Below are positions 26,959 to 35,776 of a stretch of DNA of 64,000 bases, piece by piece (position 1 is the stretch's first letter; each line of letters begins with the position of its first letter). The position numbers were made by a program, and so were the translations under genes. The notes under the pieces are model-generated. The model saw only the letters and a list, made by a program, of their open reading frames with translations. It was not told the origin of the DNA and searched no databases. The stretch comes from Gordonibacter sp034932485 (GTDB lineage: Bacteria; Actinomycetota; Coriobacteriia; Coriobacteriales; Eggerthellaceae), in contig JAYFOQ010000005.1 of the NCBI GenBank assembly GCA_034932485.1, positions 1-64,000 of the forward strand, given 5' to 3'.

Positions 26959-27411
26959 TCATCCCCGCTCGCCACGTTGGCAAAAAAGCGTACGAGCCTT
27001 TCGAGCCATTCGTTTTAATACACGCTTTCGCACGCGACGAAGCGGGTAAAAAGCACACCATATGCGTGCATACGCGCGATACGCTCGCGCATCATGCCTT
27101 ACCCGCCGCTTGCCGCGGTAGAACTCCTTTAAAACACCCACGATCTGATCGTCGGTGACACCGAGTTCTTGCTCGGCACAATTGTCTCCGCACATTACAT
27201 ACGAATCCGGCAATACGCGCACCACACGATGTAGCACATAATCGTTACCACGACGAAACAACGGCACTTCGTAGCGGCTCAAACTACCCGAAACCGGCCT
27301 GATAACAATCGTGTCGCGTCGATTGCGAAGCATAGGCCACATGCTCGACCCGACCGTGGTTGAAACATAGACCCCTTCGCGTTCCAGCGTATCTTCAATA
27401 CGTTGGCTCAT
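26959..27411 (-). CDS. S24/S26-type (signal-peptidase-like) protein
   Basis: A 150-residue protein with the signal-peptidase/LexA-like start GSSMWPML (residues ~21-28), where the Ser is the usual nucleophile. Later come NDYVLHRVVRVLPDSYVMCGDN (~75-97), matching the HRV...GDN pattern of the fold. The expected catalytic Lys is not obvious: the region between (VPLFRRGNDY) has Arg instead. It could be an inactive or altered peptidase. The last 40 residues are strongly basic. The start codon overlaps the PqqD-like stop by four bases (ATGA). In this operon it is a candidate for precursor maturation. Confidence 0.72.
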   Translation of the reverse strand: MSQRIEDTLEREGVYVSTTVGSSMWPMLRNRRDTIVIRPVSGSLSRYEVPLFRRGNDYVLHRVVRVLPDSYVMCGDNCAEQELGVTDDQIVGVLKEFYRGKRRVRHDARAYRAYARIWCAFYPLRRVRKRVLKRMARKARTLFCQRGERG

Positions 27412-27689
27412 GAAACGAGAAAGCCTTCTTTTTGCGCCCGCTCAACGAAAGCCTGAACATCGCTACCCGCCTGATCAGCGGAAACTTGATATAGCTTTGT
27501 CAACCGCATCGCTATTTGATCATCGGAAAGCCCCTGTTTGAGGCTATTCCATATTTCCTTGCCGGTTTCGTTCAATTTGATCATGCCATTAAAACCTCTA
27601 CTCGCCTGACCCGTGGCAATGGCCACATAGCTGCCCGCCACCTCGCGCAGCACAAATCCTTGCTTGATACGCGTGCTCTTGTTTGGCAC
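27408..27689 (-). CDS. PqqD-like peptide-recognition protein
   Basis: A 93-residue single-domain protein of the PqqD fold, which serves as a RiPP recognition element binding leader peptides. The typical pattern is visible: FVLREVAGSYVAIATG (strands), then GMIKLNETGKEIWNSLKQG with the conserved hydrophobic/Trp helix, then a helical end (VQAFVERAQKEGFLV). A GTG at 27689 with GAGG five bases upstream is the likely start, 18 bases after the kinase gene. A stand-alone PqqD protein next to a short peptide gene and an exporter is a strong sign of ribosomal-peptide biosynthesis. Confidence 0.83.
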   Translation of the reverse strand: MPNKSTRIKQGFVLREVAGSYVAIATGQASRGFNGMIKLNETGKEIWNSLKQGLSDDQIAMRLTKLYQVSADQAGSDVQAFVERAQKEGFLVS

Positions 27690-27707
27690 CTGCGCCTCAC
27701 TTCCCTT

Positions 27708-28493
27708 TCATAAGCTCGTATTCGACAGCGCGCCTTTGCGCGCCGGATAGTTGCGCCCTGTCATACCCTCAAAACTGCAGCGGACCGCATCTTCGGTTGT
27801 ATTGCACGTTAATAAAAACTGTGGCGTCCGCGAAAGCAGGGTATCCAGTAGTTCCAGTGTTCGCTCTGCAGCCTCTTTTCGAGCGGGAAGATAGGTCTGG
27901 GCAAGCGCCCGTTCAAGCGCCTCACCCGGTTGCAGCGACCGTATGCAGTTCTGCGGCCCCCTCTCCAAAAAGCACAAACCCGCAAATGGAAACGATGCGT
28001 TTTCCTGCCACCCCTCCTTGCCAGCCCAAGGGGTTCCGCATACGAAAGCAGTCCCCACCGCAGGAATGCGAACAAGAGGTTTATCCCCGTTCACCACGGT
28101 AACGAACGCGCCCAGGTACTTTTTCCAAAGCGACACATGGGTAGACTTTCCCACACCGCTGGGTGCGCAGAACAAATAAGCAACGCCATCCACCGCAAGC
28201 GCCGCACCATGTATCAACAGGCGCTCGTGCAGCGGAAGCACCTCGGCAATGGCGCGGTATACGGCAAGTGATTCCAGGTAGCCATCCGTCCAAGTTCCCT
28301 GCGTGCGCTCTGCATCGATTGCCTCTTGAGTTACCTCGATAAAAACATCGGCGGGTTCATCTACCAAGTAATCACTGCACAAGCGATACACGTTGTCGTA
28401 CAAAACGCTCACCGAGAAGACCAGGCCCGCTAACTTGATGCGGAAGCGGCGCGGCGCACCGGAAGGAGTATCCGTTAGTAATACCCGGTCCAT
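27708..28493 (-). CDS. HprK-like kinase (PEPCK/HPr-kinase fold)
   Basis: A 261-residue protein with a P-loop in FCAPSGVGKSTHVSLWKKYL (residues ~118-137). The following VVNGDKPLVR region resembles the metal/nucleotide site of HPr-kinase-like proteins, and LLIHGAALAVDG precedes the P-loop. It lacks the N-terminal domain of true HprK. Related stand-alone kinases in lasso-peptide clusters phosphorylate the precursor peptide, as shown for paeninodin. That role is inferred here from the PqqD-like and nucleotidyltransferase neighbours. The ATG at 28493 overlaps the preceding gene by 19 bases with a GAGGA ribosome site. Confidence 0.8.
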   Translation of the reverse strand: MDRVLLTDTPSGAPRRFRIKLAGLVFSVSVLYDNVYRLCSDYLVDEPADVFIEVTQEAIDAERTQGTWTDGYLESLAVYRAIAEVLPLHERLLIHGAALAVDGVAYLFCAPSGVGKSTHVSLWKKYLGAFVTVVNGDKPLVRIPAVGTAFVCGTPWAGKEGWQENASFPFAGLCFLERGPQNCIRSLQPGEALERALAQTYLPARKEAAERTLELLDTLLSRTPQFLLTCNTTEDAVRCSFEGMTGRNYPARKGALSNTSL

Positions 28494-28915
28494 GCTTCCT
28501 CTTTATCTGGCGCTTCGGTGTTTTGATCACCCGAGCCACCCTCAGAACCACTGCCCGAAGAACCCGATCCACTCACGTCAAGCGCATTATCCGCCGCGTT
28601 TGACAGGGTAGAAGGCGATACAGGCGTACCACCTGAAGCGCCTTCCGAATCGCCGCCAGTCGCCTCGCCAGCTGCTTCAGCCGAGGAAGAACTGTCGCTG
28701 TTCGTGTTATTAGTCGAAGCAACATTGCTCGCGCTACTTTCGGCCGCACCACTTTCAGGTTGGGCAGACGAGGGAGTGGGGGTTTCTTGTTGCTGAAAGG
28801 TCGGGACACTGCCGGCGTTTATGCTAAGTGCTAGCGCACCCACGGCCACCACAACAATAGCTACCGCCGCAAGGGTGCCTCCCCGTATTACCTTACGCTT
28901 CCTCACGTCGTCCAT
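28475..28915 (-). CDS. Single-pass membrane protein with Ser/Gly/Glu-rich extracellular tail
   Basis: A 146-residue protein. Residues 1-8 are charged (MDDVRKRK) and about 14-34 form one hydrophobic segment (TLAAVAIVVVAVGALALSI). The remaining ~110 residues are Ser-, Gly-, Glu- and Asn-rich and probably disordered, ending in EEAWTGYY. It resembles no family I know. The ATG at 28915 has a perfect GGAGGTGA ribosome site, which decides it over an ATG 12 bases upstream. It lies between the 37-residue peptide and the kinase and overlaps the latter, so it is part of the operon. Its Ser-rich tail could be a substrate of the kinase or a surface tether; both are guesses. Confidence 0.7.
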   Translation of the reverse strand: MDDVRKRKVIRGGTLAAVAIVVVAVGALALSINAGSVPTFQQQETPTPSSAQPESGAAESSASNVASTNNTNSDSSSSAEAAGEATGGDSEGASGGTPVSPSTLSNAADNALDVSGSGSSGSGSEGGSGDQNTEAPDKEEAWTGYY

Positions 28916-28979
28916 GTTCACCTCCATCCTTCAAACGGAAGAGGAGGCGGGGTAAATCTCCCAGCCTCCTACCCTGTCA

Positions 28980-29007
28980 GGGAGGCCGCACTCACGCACG
29001 GCCTCCC
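28980..29007 (-). terminator. Hairpin between the small peptide gene and the rest of the operon
   Basis: Perfect nine-base GC-rich arms (GGGAGGCCG/CGGCCTCCC) with a 10-base loop, 14 bases beyond the peptide stop. No T tract follows. A second, competing hairpin (AGGAGGC/GCCTCCT, 28942-28970) lies next to it. It may be a partial terminator or processing site that makes the peptide more abundant than the enzymes, as is common behind RiPP precursor genes. Confidence 0.6.
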
Positions 29008-29021
29008 AGCGAAATTATTTG

Positions 29022-29135
29022 TTATGCGGGCGGATCGAGCGGATTATCGGGTTGATCTCCCGATGTCCGAATAACATCTTCTTCACCTAGCGTAATTACA
29101 TCCATCTGAGGGCTTTCATATTCTTTCAATTCCAC
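29022..29135 (-). CDS. 37-residue peptide, candidate RiPP precursor with lasso-like leader
   Basis: A short minus-strand frame with a GTG at 29133-29135 and TAA at 29022-29024. Its AAAGGAG ribosome site overlaps the stop codon of the giant surface protein, 11 bases away, so the two are coupled. The leader contains EYESPQMDVITLG, matching the YxxP....G pattern that PqqD-type recognition proteins bind in lasso leaders. It then reads EEDVIRTSG; the Thr is two residues before a Gly, the usual lasso cleavage context. The remaining residues GDQPDNPLDPPA would make a core with Gly1 and Asp9. No cyclase is encoded nearby, so the modification may be something else. Expression is inferred from the ribosome site and context only. 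Confidence 0.7.
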   Translation of the reverse strand: MELKEYESPQMDVITLGEEDVIRTSGDQPDNPLDPPA

Positions 29136-29146
29136 AATACACTCCT

Positions 29147-32100
29147 TTAGTTTCCTTCTATCGCGTTCAAAATCTTCTGTGCATATTCCTTCTCTACGGC
29201 AGTTGCCGTGTTTGAAGCAGTGATATAGGTAGCAACGTTTTGTATGGAACGTTGATCAGCCTTCGGCTCTACCGCTGTCACTAGTGTTCCATCAGCTGTT
29301 TTGTACGTTACGTCCATGGTGCTCGACCATGTCTGGGCGTAGTAGTTTTTCTTTACATTGAGCAACAAGAGATTCGTTTCGATAAAGCCGGTGTCAGACA
29401 CAACCTTGTTTGTCGCACGAACCGTTCCCGACCAGGGGTTTCCACTACTATCCATGCCCGTTGCCGTCCAACCTGCATCCACAAAACTCAAGCCCTCAGG
29501 CATGGTGATGGTATATCCAAAGCGCAAGCTGGTGGCAACCGTTGCATCATCTTCCATCCTCAGCGAACCACCCTTGAAGGTGATAATGCTTGAGAGGGGA
29601 GCAAACTTCGCATACGCCTTGCCTGTCGTTGCCGTGTACACCGTCGCGCAAGTGGAATCGGTATACCAACCAGCAAACACTTGGTCTGCCGAAGGTGCCG
29701 CTGGAGCAGTCCACGTGGCAGGATCTTCGCTCGGCTTGTAGGTTGCCACCTCGAAGGTACCGCTATCCTCAGCCATAACCACATAGGAAAGCTTCGAAAG
29801 CGTCAACGTAGCGTAGTAACCATCGATATCATAAGCCACCGTGAGGTTGCCCAGAGCATTCGAATACATCTCAGGCTGGGCATTCGTGCCATGGAAGGAG
29901 TACACAACCAGTTTCTGAGGATCAATACCCGCAGCTACCTTCAGTTTCAAGGTAAGCGGAGCTGTTGGCTGCACCGATTCTGCAACCTTTTCACCCGACT
30001 CATTCACCACGTGTAGTTCGATATCGAACACTGCCGGCTTCGCAGCGTTCTCCGGCATCTGCTTATCTACCGGCAATTGCGACTCTTCAACACTCAGCTG
30101 TGCTTTCACTTTTTCGGTTGATCCCACAGCAGCCGCCGTCAGGGCAGCACCCGTTACCGTTGTGGTAGTGCTTGCACTACCAGTCACCGTAGTGACACCA
30201 ACCTTGGAATCCGTATCTTTCACAAGCGTATCCTCGGCATTAGCAATATTAGCCACTGCCTCAGGATCTTTAGCGAGGGCGTCTTTTGTCTCCTGGCTAG
30301 CGGAAGCCATGGCATTTGCCGCCGCCTTGGCGGTTTCAGTATCTTTAACTTCGCCCAACGCTCCGGAAATCACTTCAGATTCAGTCTTCTGCTCCGTCGG
30401 CGAAGTAACCAGCGTCGTCATAGCGGCATCTTGGTAGTAGGGATACAACGTCAAAGTGCCACTGCCTTCGTATTGAGTAATCGATACCGCGTTGGTGTCG
30501 CCCGTTTCGCCGTTGGCAATTGCAGTAGCAGTATTGGGATCAAGGGCGTTCCAGTAGTTGTTGGTAATAGCAACATCGGCAGCCGCCACGTTGGGGCCAG
30601 TCAGCTTAATGAAAGACTCGCTCTTCTGGGCATCAAAGGAATCATTCATCATCTTATTGCCCGTCACTACCACCTTTGAGCCTGCAGCAGCATTCTGCAT
30701 ATCTAGACGCATGGCACGACCCTGGAGATAATCGCTTGTGCCCGCAGCCGTTCCCCAGCCCGTTATTACGTTGTTAATTACCGAAAGCGGGCCTTTGTTA
30801 CCACTCAGCGTGACGGGGGTTCCCGTGTAGCCAGTAAACGAACAGCCGGACACCTCAACCGATTCGGCGTTCCAGGTTTGAATGCCGACAGATTGATCGC
30901 TACCCTCAGCACCTGCAAACGAGCAGTTCCTGAATGCAAGTGCACCACCCGTTACCGTTGCCGCCGCATTCTTCTTACTCAGGCCGTTTGCCTTGTCGAA
31001 CACGCACGAGGAGAACGTAGCCGCACTCGAAGCAGCCAGAGTAAGATTAGGAGCCGTGGCAAACGTGGCATTCTTGATGGAGATATTACCTACATTCGAC
31101 CCCGTCAGAGTACCCGATATCCGATAGCCACCACCGTCGATAGTTACTGCTTTCGACGCAATGAGGGAGGTATCTGCCGTACTCTCTCCCATGAGCGTAA
31201 CCGTAGCGCCGTTGTCTACCTTATTAAGAGCATCTTGCAGCGAGAGGTAATACGTACTGCCGCTTTTTGCAACCGCTTTCTGAATGGTGTACGAGCCTTC
31301 GCCGCCAGTCGTCACATATCCTTCGGCCACATAGGCGCTCGGGTCGGCTGTGAAGGTGCCACCAGTTACCTTAATAATATCAGGCGAAGCAGCAGAAATG
31401 CCGTTCTTGAACGTGCCTCCGGAAATATCTACGGAACCCGTAGCCGCGATGGTTGTATTGACAGCATCCTCAAACTCACCGCCAGAAATGGATACCGTTC
31501 CATAGAAAAACGACCCATTGTTCTTAACGTTTCGCGTGAACGATCCGCCCTCAATCTTTACCACACCCGAACCACTCGAATATGCCATGTAGTACAAGTT
31601 ATTGGCAGCACCATCACCCAAACTATAGGTTCCGCCCTTAACCACAAGCTGGCCACCATCACACGCAATAACACCGTTCATCTTGCCCTGAACGGTTGCA
31701 TCCTCAATCACCATAGATGCGTTAGGATACTGCGAGTTTCCGTTGGCCACCGCATAAGCGTAGCCGCCGTTCGTGTAGTTGTCGCATGCCGTAAACAACC
31801 CACCCTTGATGAGGGCAGTTCCGTAGTTTCTCACCGCGTTTCCACGACTTGCTTTGCTACCGAATGAACCGTTCTCAATAACCAGATTACCGTAGTTTTC
31901 AATGGTATGACGACCTTGAGCCGCCACATCCGTGGTGAAGAGAGAACCGTTTCCGCTTATCGTAAGGCTACCTTGATTACGAATGAACGAGCCCGCATAC
32001 GAACTGGAGAGACTCTTTCCATTCATGTCGAGAGTTACCGTCTGATCTACCGCTACAGGAATATAGCCATCGACCACCGTATCGGCGAGCATCTTGATAC

Positions 32101-35100
32101 CAATGGTCTTGCCGGTGGCACCCACCAAATCTGTAATAAACCTCTGGGGGTCGCCGTAGGCCGTCGCCACTCCGTCAATCGTCATTTCTGCGAAAGCGGT
32201 AGTCCAATTACCCTCAGCATTGCGCACCGCAACATAATCGCTTCCCGCATAGTTTGTCTTGATGGTAAAACCGGAACCCAATGCGCTGCAAAGCGTTCCC
32301 TCGACATTGTTCACGGTACCACCCTGATGATTGAAGCCAATGACCTCAAACGTAGCTGCACTATTCATGTATCCAAAACCGCAAACGTATCCAACAGACC
32401 CAGCAGCCGTAATAGCCCCACCGTTAGAGCAGTTGTACACCCCTATCAAACCAGGAGCACCCGAGGCGGTACCAAACATACTGCCCACATTGTAAGCGGC
32501 CAACCCACCCACCGTCGCCGTATTGCGACAGTCAACGAACTCCGTCTTTGCCGTCGAACTACTATTGTAAACGCTTGCAGCAATGCCAGCGACGCCATAG
32601 GAGGCTCCTGTAGCCACGATGGAGCCCGATACATTTACCTTCTCGAAGAGACAGCCGTTGGCCTGGCCAACAAGGCCTCCCAGATAACCGTTTACGGTGG
32701 TGTAATTACAATTGGCAAGGGATACATTCCTCACCGTCGAGTAGGAAAGCAATTCAAAAAGTCCGGAGTAACCTCCAATCGAGGAAAGGACAAGCCCAGA
32801 GATAGTATGGTTCTGCCCATCAAAAACGATGCTGTTCGCGCTACCAAGCGACTGGAATACTATGCCAGCGGGCATAGCGATATCGTTGGCCAGCTCAACC
32901 TTTGTTATGGAGGATTGCGCGCCGGCGTCAAGAAGAACACCAAGCCACTGTAAATCCATGGGCGTCGATACCGTGTATATACCTTGAGATATCTCAGCAA
33001 CTCCCGTGAGAGTATTTCCGCTTACGTTCTTCGGATTCGCTATAAAGCCATTGCTGCTGACAGAAAGCGTTCCGTCGTTTTGGAGTAATCCGTCAAGAGT
33101 CAAGATCGCATTTTCCGAAACCTCCAACGACCCACCCGTATTAATGGTTATCCTATAGGTGCTCGGCAAAGAGAGCCGTGTGCTCGATAATTTTATCGCA
33201 TTGGATATGATCAGATTCTTCGGCGCAGCCGGATCCGCATTGGTCAAAGCTGCTATCAATTCGGTGTCATTTGAGATAGCGAGTTCTTGCATCGCAGCAG
33301 CTTCCTTTACCTCATACAAACCCTCTGCCGTACGACCGATTAGATAGGAAGTCGCATCAACACAAGCTGAAGGATCGCTCGAGAACAATCCTCCAACAAC
33401 CGTAACGTAATACTCAGGATCGCCATTCATCGCACCGTAAGTAGTGCTCCCGATAAGGGTACCACCCGATATAGCTGCCTGCCCACCATCGGCAAACAGG
33501 GCTGATTGACTCACGCTCCTTAACGTTCCGGCAGAGACCTTTAAAACACCATTGGTGCGGTTCTCAACTGCAGCAACCCCGTTATCCCACCCGCCCGTGA
33601 TACCGGCACGGCTAGCTTCAACAACAACGCCTTCACCTGAGATAGTGCATGATCCGAGATTCAAAAGACCCACACCGCTGGTCGCGACAATAGACCCACC
33701 TTTCAACTCAAGGGACGCGCCCTCAATATTTTTTACCGTTCTCGTACACGCGTTTGAGGCAGCGTTGCTGTTAACAATCGATCCCGTTGCCGACGAGCTG
33801 GTATCAGCAATCGTCAAAGAACCCTTGTTGAGAATGGTGTGAGCCATGAAGTAGGTTGAGCCATCGGTCTCCAAAGAAGAGGTAATAGAGAAACCTGCCA
33901 GATCAAGGGTAATTTGCTTGCCAGACTCAATGGTAAGCAGGCCAGTATCCGTCGTCGGCTTCGACAAGGTGCCCAAATCTACATCTGCCAACAACTTCAC
34001 CGTGTCGCCTGCTTGCGCAGCATCTACCGCCTTAGCCAGCGTGTCGTAGTACGTATTGCCAATCTGAGCGACGGCCTTCATGCTGGTGTAGGTATACACG
34101 CCGTCTTCCACCGATTCGACCAACCGGCAACCCTCGGAAGCCTTAAAGATGCCATTGTTTACAGCATCGGTCTTAACCGCAACGCCTTCCGGGATCACGA
34201 CAGCCCCTCCAGAAACACCGAAGGTCTTGCGGTTGAACGTAAATGATTCGCCAGATTTCAATGCAACCGTCACATCGCCAGACAAAGTCGCATCCGCCAC
34301 CAAGTCGAGATACTCTCCGTTGCACAAGGTGTAGCCGCTCTTGCTTTCAAATACATCAGCAATATCCGCCACATAGCATCCGTCATAGCCGCCAGCCTCG
34401 TTATCCCAGTAATACCACGCAACATACGAAGGGGCAAAGGGCAAGGGCTTCCCGTCCACCGTCGTGCAATTAACCGTGGTATCCGGCTCAACAACCACGC
34501 TCTTACTCAAGAACAAGAACGGGTCCTCCATATGAACAAGATACAGCGCTGTAGGGATATTCCCCGAGGTATCGATAAAGTTCACGATACCCGAAAGATT
34601 CAGCTTCGTTATACCGCTGTCGATACGCAGCAGTTCCTCCACAGCGCTGCCACCTTGATAATTCGTTATGGTCGAATCGGAAATGTTGAGCGTATTGTTT
34701 TCGGCGTGAGCATTCTCAAACAGGTCGTATATGTCGTCATTGAACACGAGTGCAGCAAAGCTGTTCGTTGCTGCTGAACTAGTGTTCACACCCTTGATTG
34801 TCGAGTTCATAATGTTGTAGGTTCCCAACGACCCCCACACATTCATGCCGGTCCATCCGCGAATTGTTGAGTTGTCAACCGTTACCACCAGACCCGCCGT
34901 GTCGGCCACTCCACTCTGCGGATCTGCATCGCCAGACACATTGATACTGTAAGAGAACCCATTAAGAGAGCTGCCGTTCCTTAGAGTGACCTGTGAGTTC
35001 TTGATGTTCCAAAGCGATATTCCACGACAATTCTGATCAAGAGCCGCCTCTTTCTCGTAATCGCTCACTCTTGTGCAGTTTAATGCCGTGGCATCAAGGG

Positions 35101-35776
35101 CCAAGCTCACGTTATCGTAGGCACCGGAAGACATAGTAATGCCACGATCTACCACATTGAAAGTGCACTGCGTTAATGCAACCTGGGCACCTGCGGCAAT
35201 CAAGTCAATGCCACGCTTTGCACCGTTCAAGGTAAGGTTCGAAAAAGCCACGGCATCGTTCGTGGTTATCTTAATGGCGGGGTTCAGATCGTCCGCCTGC
35301 ACTGCATAACCCGCGCCACCAACCGTGATTGCTTTGTCCAGCACGAGGGTTGCATCGATCTTCGCGTCGGCAAGCAGCGTAACCGTCTCGCCGGCTTTCG
35401 CGGCCGTCACTGCCTCCGCAAGCGTGGCGTACCCAACCTCGCCAACCTTAGCGACAGCCGCTTCGTCGGTGGGAGTTTCACCAGCGGGTGCCGTGTCGGA
35501 GGAAGTGCTGGCAACCTGCGCATCTTGCGCTGCATCGGGCGTTTGAGGCGCCAGAGGTGCTGTCGGCTGAGGATTCTCTTCAGCAGTGTTTGCTTCTTCG
35601 GTCGCACCCGCCTCATAAGCATCTTTATCGGACATCGCCGTTTGGTCTGCAACCAAATCACCTGGCGCTGCCACCCCATCCTCGCCCCAAGCCACCATCG
35701 GCACATTGACCGATAGCACCAAGGTAAACGTCAGGATAATTGCTAACGCTTTGCTACCTTTCGTCTTTCGCCTCAT
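29147..35776 (-). CDS. Giant secreted beta-helix surface protein (adhesin-like)
   Basis: About 2209 residues. It begins MRRKTKGSKALAIIL with a Sec signal peptide (hydrophobic to about residue 30). Three related modules recur, each opening with a GxxxYxTLxxAVxxAxxGxTVxLLAD-like motif (near residues 115, 580 and 1610). Each is followed by long parallel beta-helix sequence rich in N, G, S and T, including GLUG-like GGLVGQANGCLFEKV. The C-terminal ~230 residues contain a Listeria-Bacteroides-type repeat (DQVFAGWYTDSTCATVYT) and an all-beta tail. No LPxTG or membrane anchor is visible, so attachment to the cell is unexplained. The ATG at 35776 follows GAGGTGGG; an ATG six codons earlier is weaker. 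It is the first gene of the peptide operon. Confidence 0.88.
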   Translation of the reverse strand: MRRKTKGSKALAIILTFTLVLSVNVPMVAWGEDGVAAPGDLVADQTAMSDKDAYEAGATEEANTAEENPQPTAPLAPQTPDAAQDAQVASTSSDTAPAGETPTDEAAVAKVGEVGYATLAEAVTAAKAGETVTLLADAKIDATLVLDKAITVGGAGYAVQADDLNPAIKITTNDAVAFSNLTLNGAKRGIDLIAAGAQVALTQCTFNVVDRGITMSSGAYDNVSLALDATALNCTRVSDYEKEAALDQNCRGISLWNIKNSQVTLRNGSSLNGFSYSINVSGDADPQSGVADTAGLVVTVDNSTIRGWTGMNVWGSLGTYNIMNSTIKGVNTSSAATNSFAALVFNDDIYDLFENAHAENNTLNISDSTITNYQGGSAVEELLRIDSGITKLNLSGIVNFIDTSGNIPTALYLVHMEDPFLFLSKSVVVEPDTTVNCTTVDGKPLPFAPSYVAWYYWDNEAGGYDGCYVADIADVFESKSGYTLCNGEYLDLVADATLSGDVTVALKSGESFTFNRKTFGVSGGAVVIPEGVAVKTDAVNNGIFKASEGCRLVESVEDGVYTYTSMKAVAQIGNTYYDTLAKAVDAAQAGDTVKLLADVDLGTLSKPTTDTGLLTIESGKQITLDLAGFSITSSLETDGSTYFMAHTILNKGSLTIADTSSSATGSIVNSNAASNACTRTVKNIEGASLELKGGSIVATSGVGLLNLGSCTISGEGVVVEASRAGITGGWDNGVAAVENRTNGVLKVSAGTLRSVSQSALFADGGQAAISGGTLIGSTTYGAMNGDPEYYVTVVGGLFSSDPSACVDATSYLIGRTAEGLYEVKEAAAMQELAISNDTELIAALTNADPAAPKNLIISNAIKLSSTRLSLPSTYRITINTGGSLEVSENAILTLDGLLQNDGTLSVSSNGFIANPKNVSGNTLTGVAEISQGIYTVSTPMDLQWLGVLLDAGAQSSITKVELANDIAMPAGIVFQSLGSANSIVFDGQNHTISGLVLSSIGGYSGLFELLSYSTVRNVSLANCNYTTVNGYLGGLVGQANGCLFEKVNVSGSIVATGASYGVAGIAASVYNSSSTAKTEFVDCRNTATVGGLAAYNVGSMFGTASGAPGLIGVYNCSNGGAITAAGSVGYVCGFGYMNSAATFEVIGFNHQGGTVNNVEGTLCSALGSGFTIKTNYAGSDYVAVRNAEGNWTTAFAEMTIDGVATAYGDPQRFITDLVGATGKTIGIKMLADTVVDGYIPVAVDQTVTLDMNGKSLSSSYAGSFIRNQGSLTISGNGSLFTTDVAAQGRHTIENYGNLVIENGSFGSKASRGNAVRNYGTALIKGGLFTACDNYTNGGYAYAVANGNSQYPNASMVIEDATVQGKMNGVIACDGGQLVVKGGTYSLGDGAANNLYYMAYSSGSGVVKIEGGSFTRNVKNNGSFFYGTVSISGGEFEDAVNTTIAATGSVDISGGTFKNGISAASPDIIKVTGGTFTADPSAYVAEGYVTTGGEGSYTIQKAVAKSGSTYYLSLQDALNKVDNGATVTLMGESTADTSLIASKAVTIDGGGYRISGTLTGSNVGNISIKNATFATAPNLTLAASSAATFSSCVFDKANGLSKKNAAATVTGGALAFRNCSFAGAEGSDQSVGIQTWNAESVEVSGCSFTGYTGTPVTLSGNKGPLSVINNVITGWGTAAGTSDYLQGRAMRLDMQNAAAGSKVVVTGNKMMNDSFDAQKSESFIKLTGPNVAAADVAITNNYWNALDPNTATAIANGETGDTNAVSITQYEGSGTLTLYPYYQDAAMTTLVTSPTEQKTESEVISGALGEVKDTETAKAAANAMASASQETKDALAKDPEAVANIANAEDTLVKDTDSKVGVTTVTGSASTTTTVTGAALTAAAVGSTEKVKAQLSVEESQLPVDKQMPENAAKPAVFDIELHVVNESGEKVAESVQPTAPLTLKLKVAAGIDPQKLVVYSFHGTNAQPEMYSNALGNLTVAYDIDGYYATLTLSKLSYVVMAEDSGTFEVATYKPSEDPATWTAPAAPSADQVFAGWYTDSTCATVYTATTGKAYAKFAPLSSIITFKGGSLRMEDDATVATSLRFGYTITMPEGLSFVDAGWTATGMDSSGNPWSGTVRATNKVVSDTGFIETNLLLLNVKKNYYAQTWSSTMDVTYKTADGTLVTAVEPKADQRSIQNVATYITASNTATAVEKEYAQKILNAIEGN

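Noticed and set aside
29022..29135. Calling the small peptide cluster a standard lasso-peptide locus
   Set aside because: The leader pattern and PqqD/kinase/nucleotidyltransferase genes fit, but the asparagine-synthetase-like cyclase and transglutaminase-like protease are not encoded in or next to the operon, and the possible core is short.
30878..32953. Two long plus-strand open frames (about 330 and 350 codons) opposite the giant surface protein
   Set aside because: They lie wholly antisense to a gene with clear signal peptide and repeat structure, have Arg/Ser/His-rich compositions typical of reverse-frame artefacts, and lack ribosome sites.
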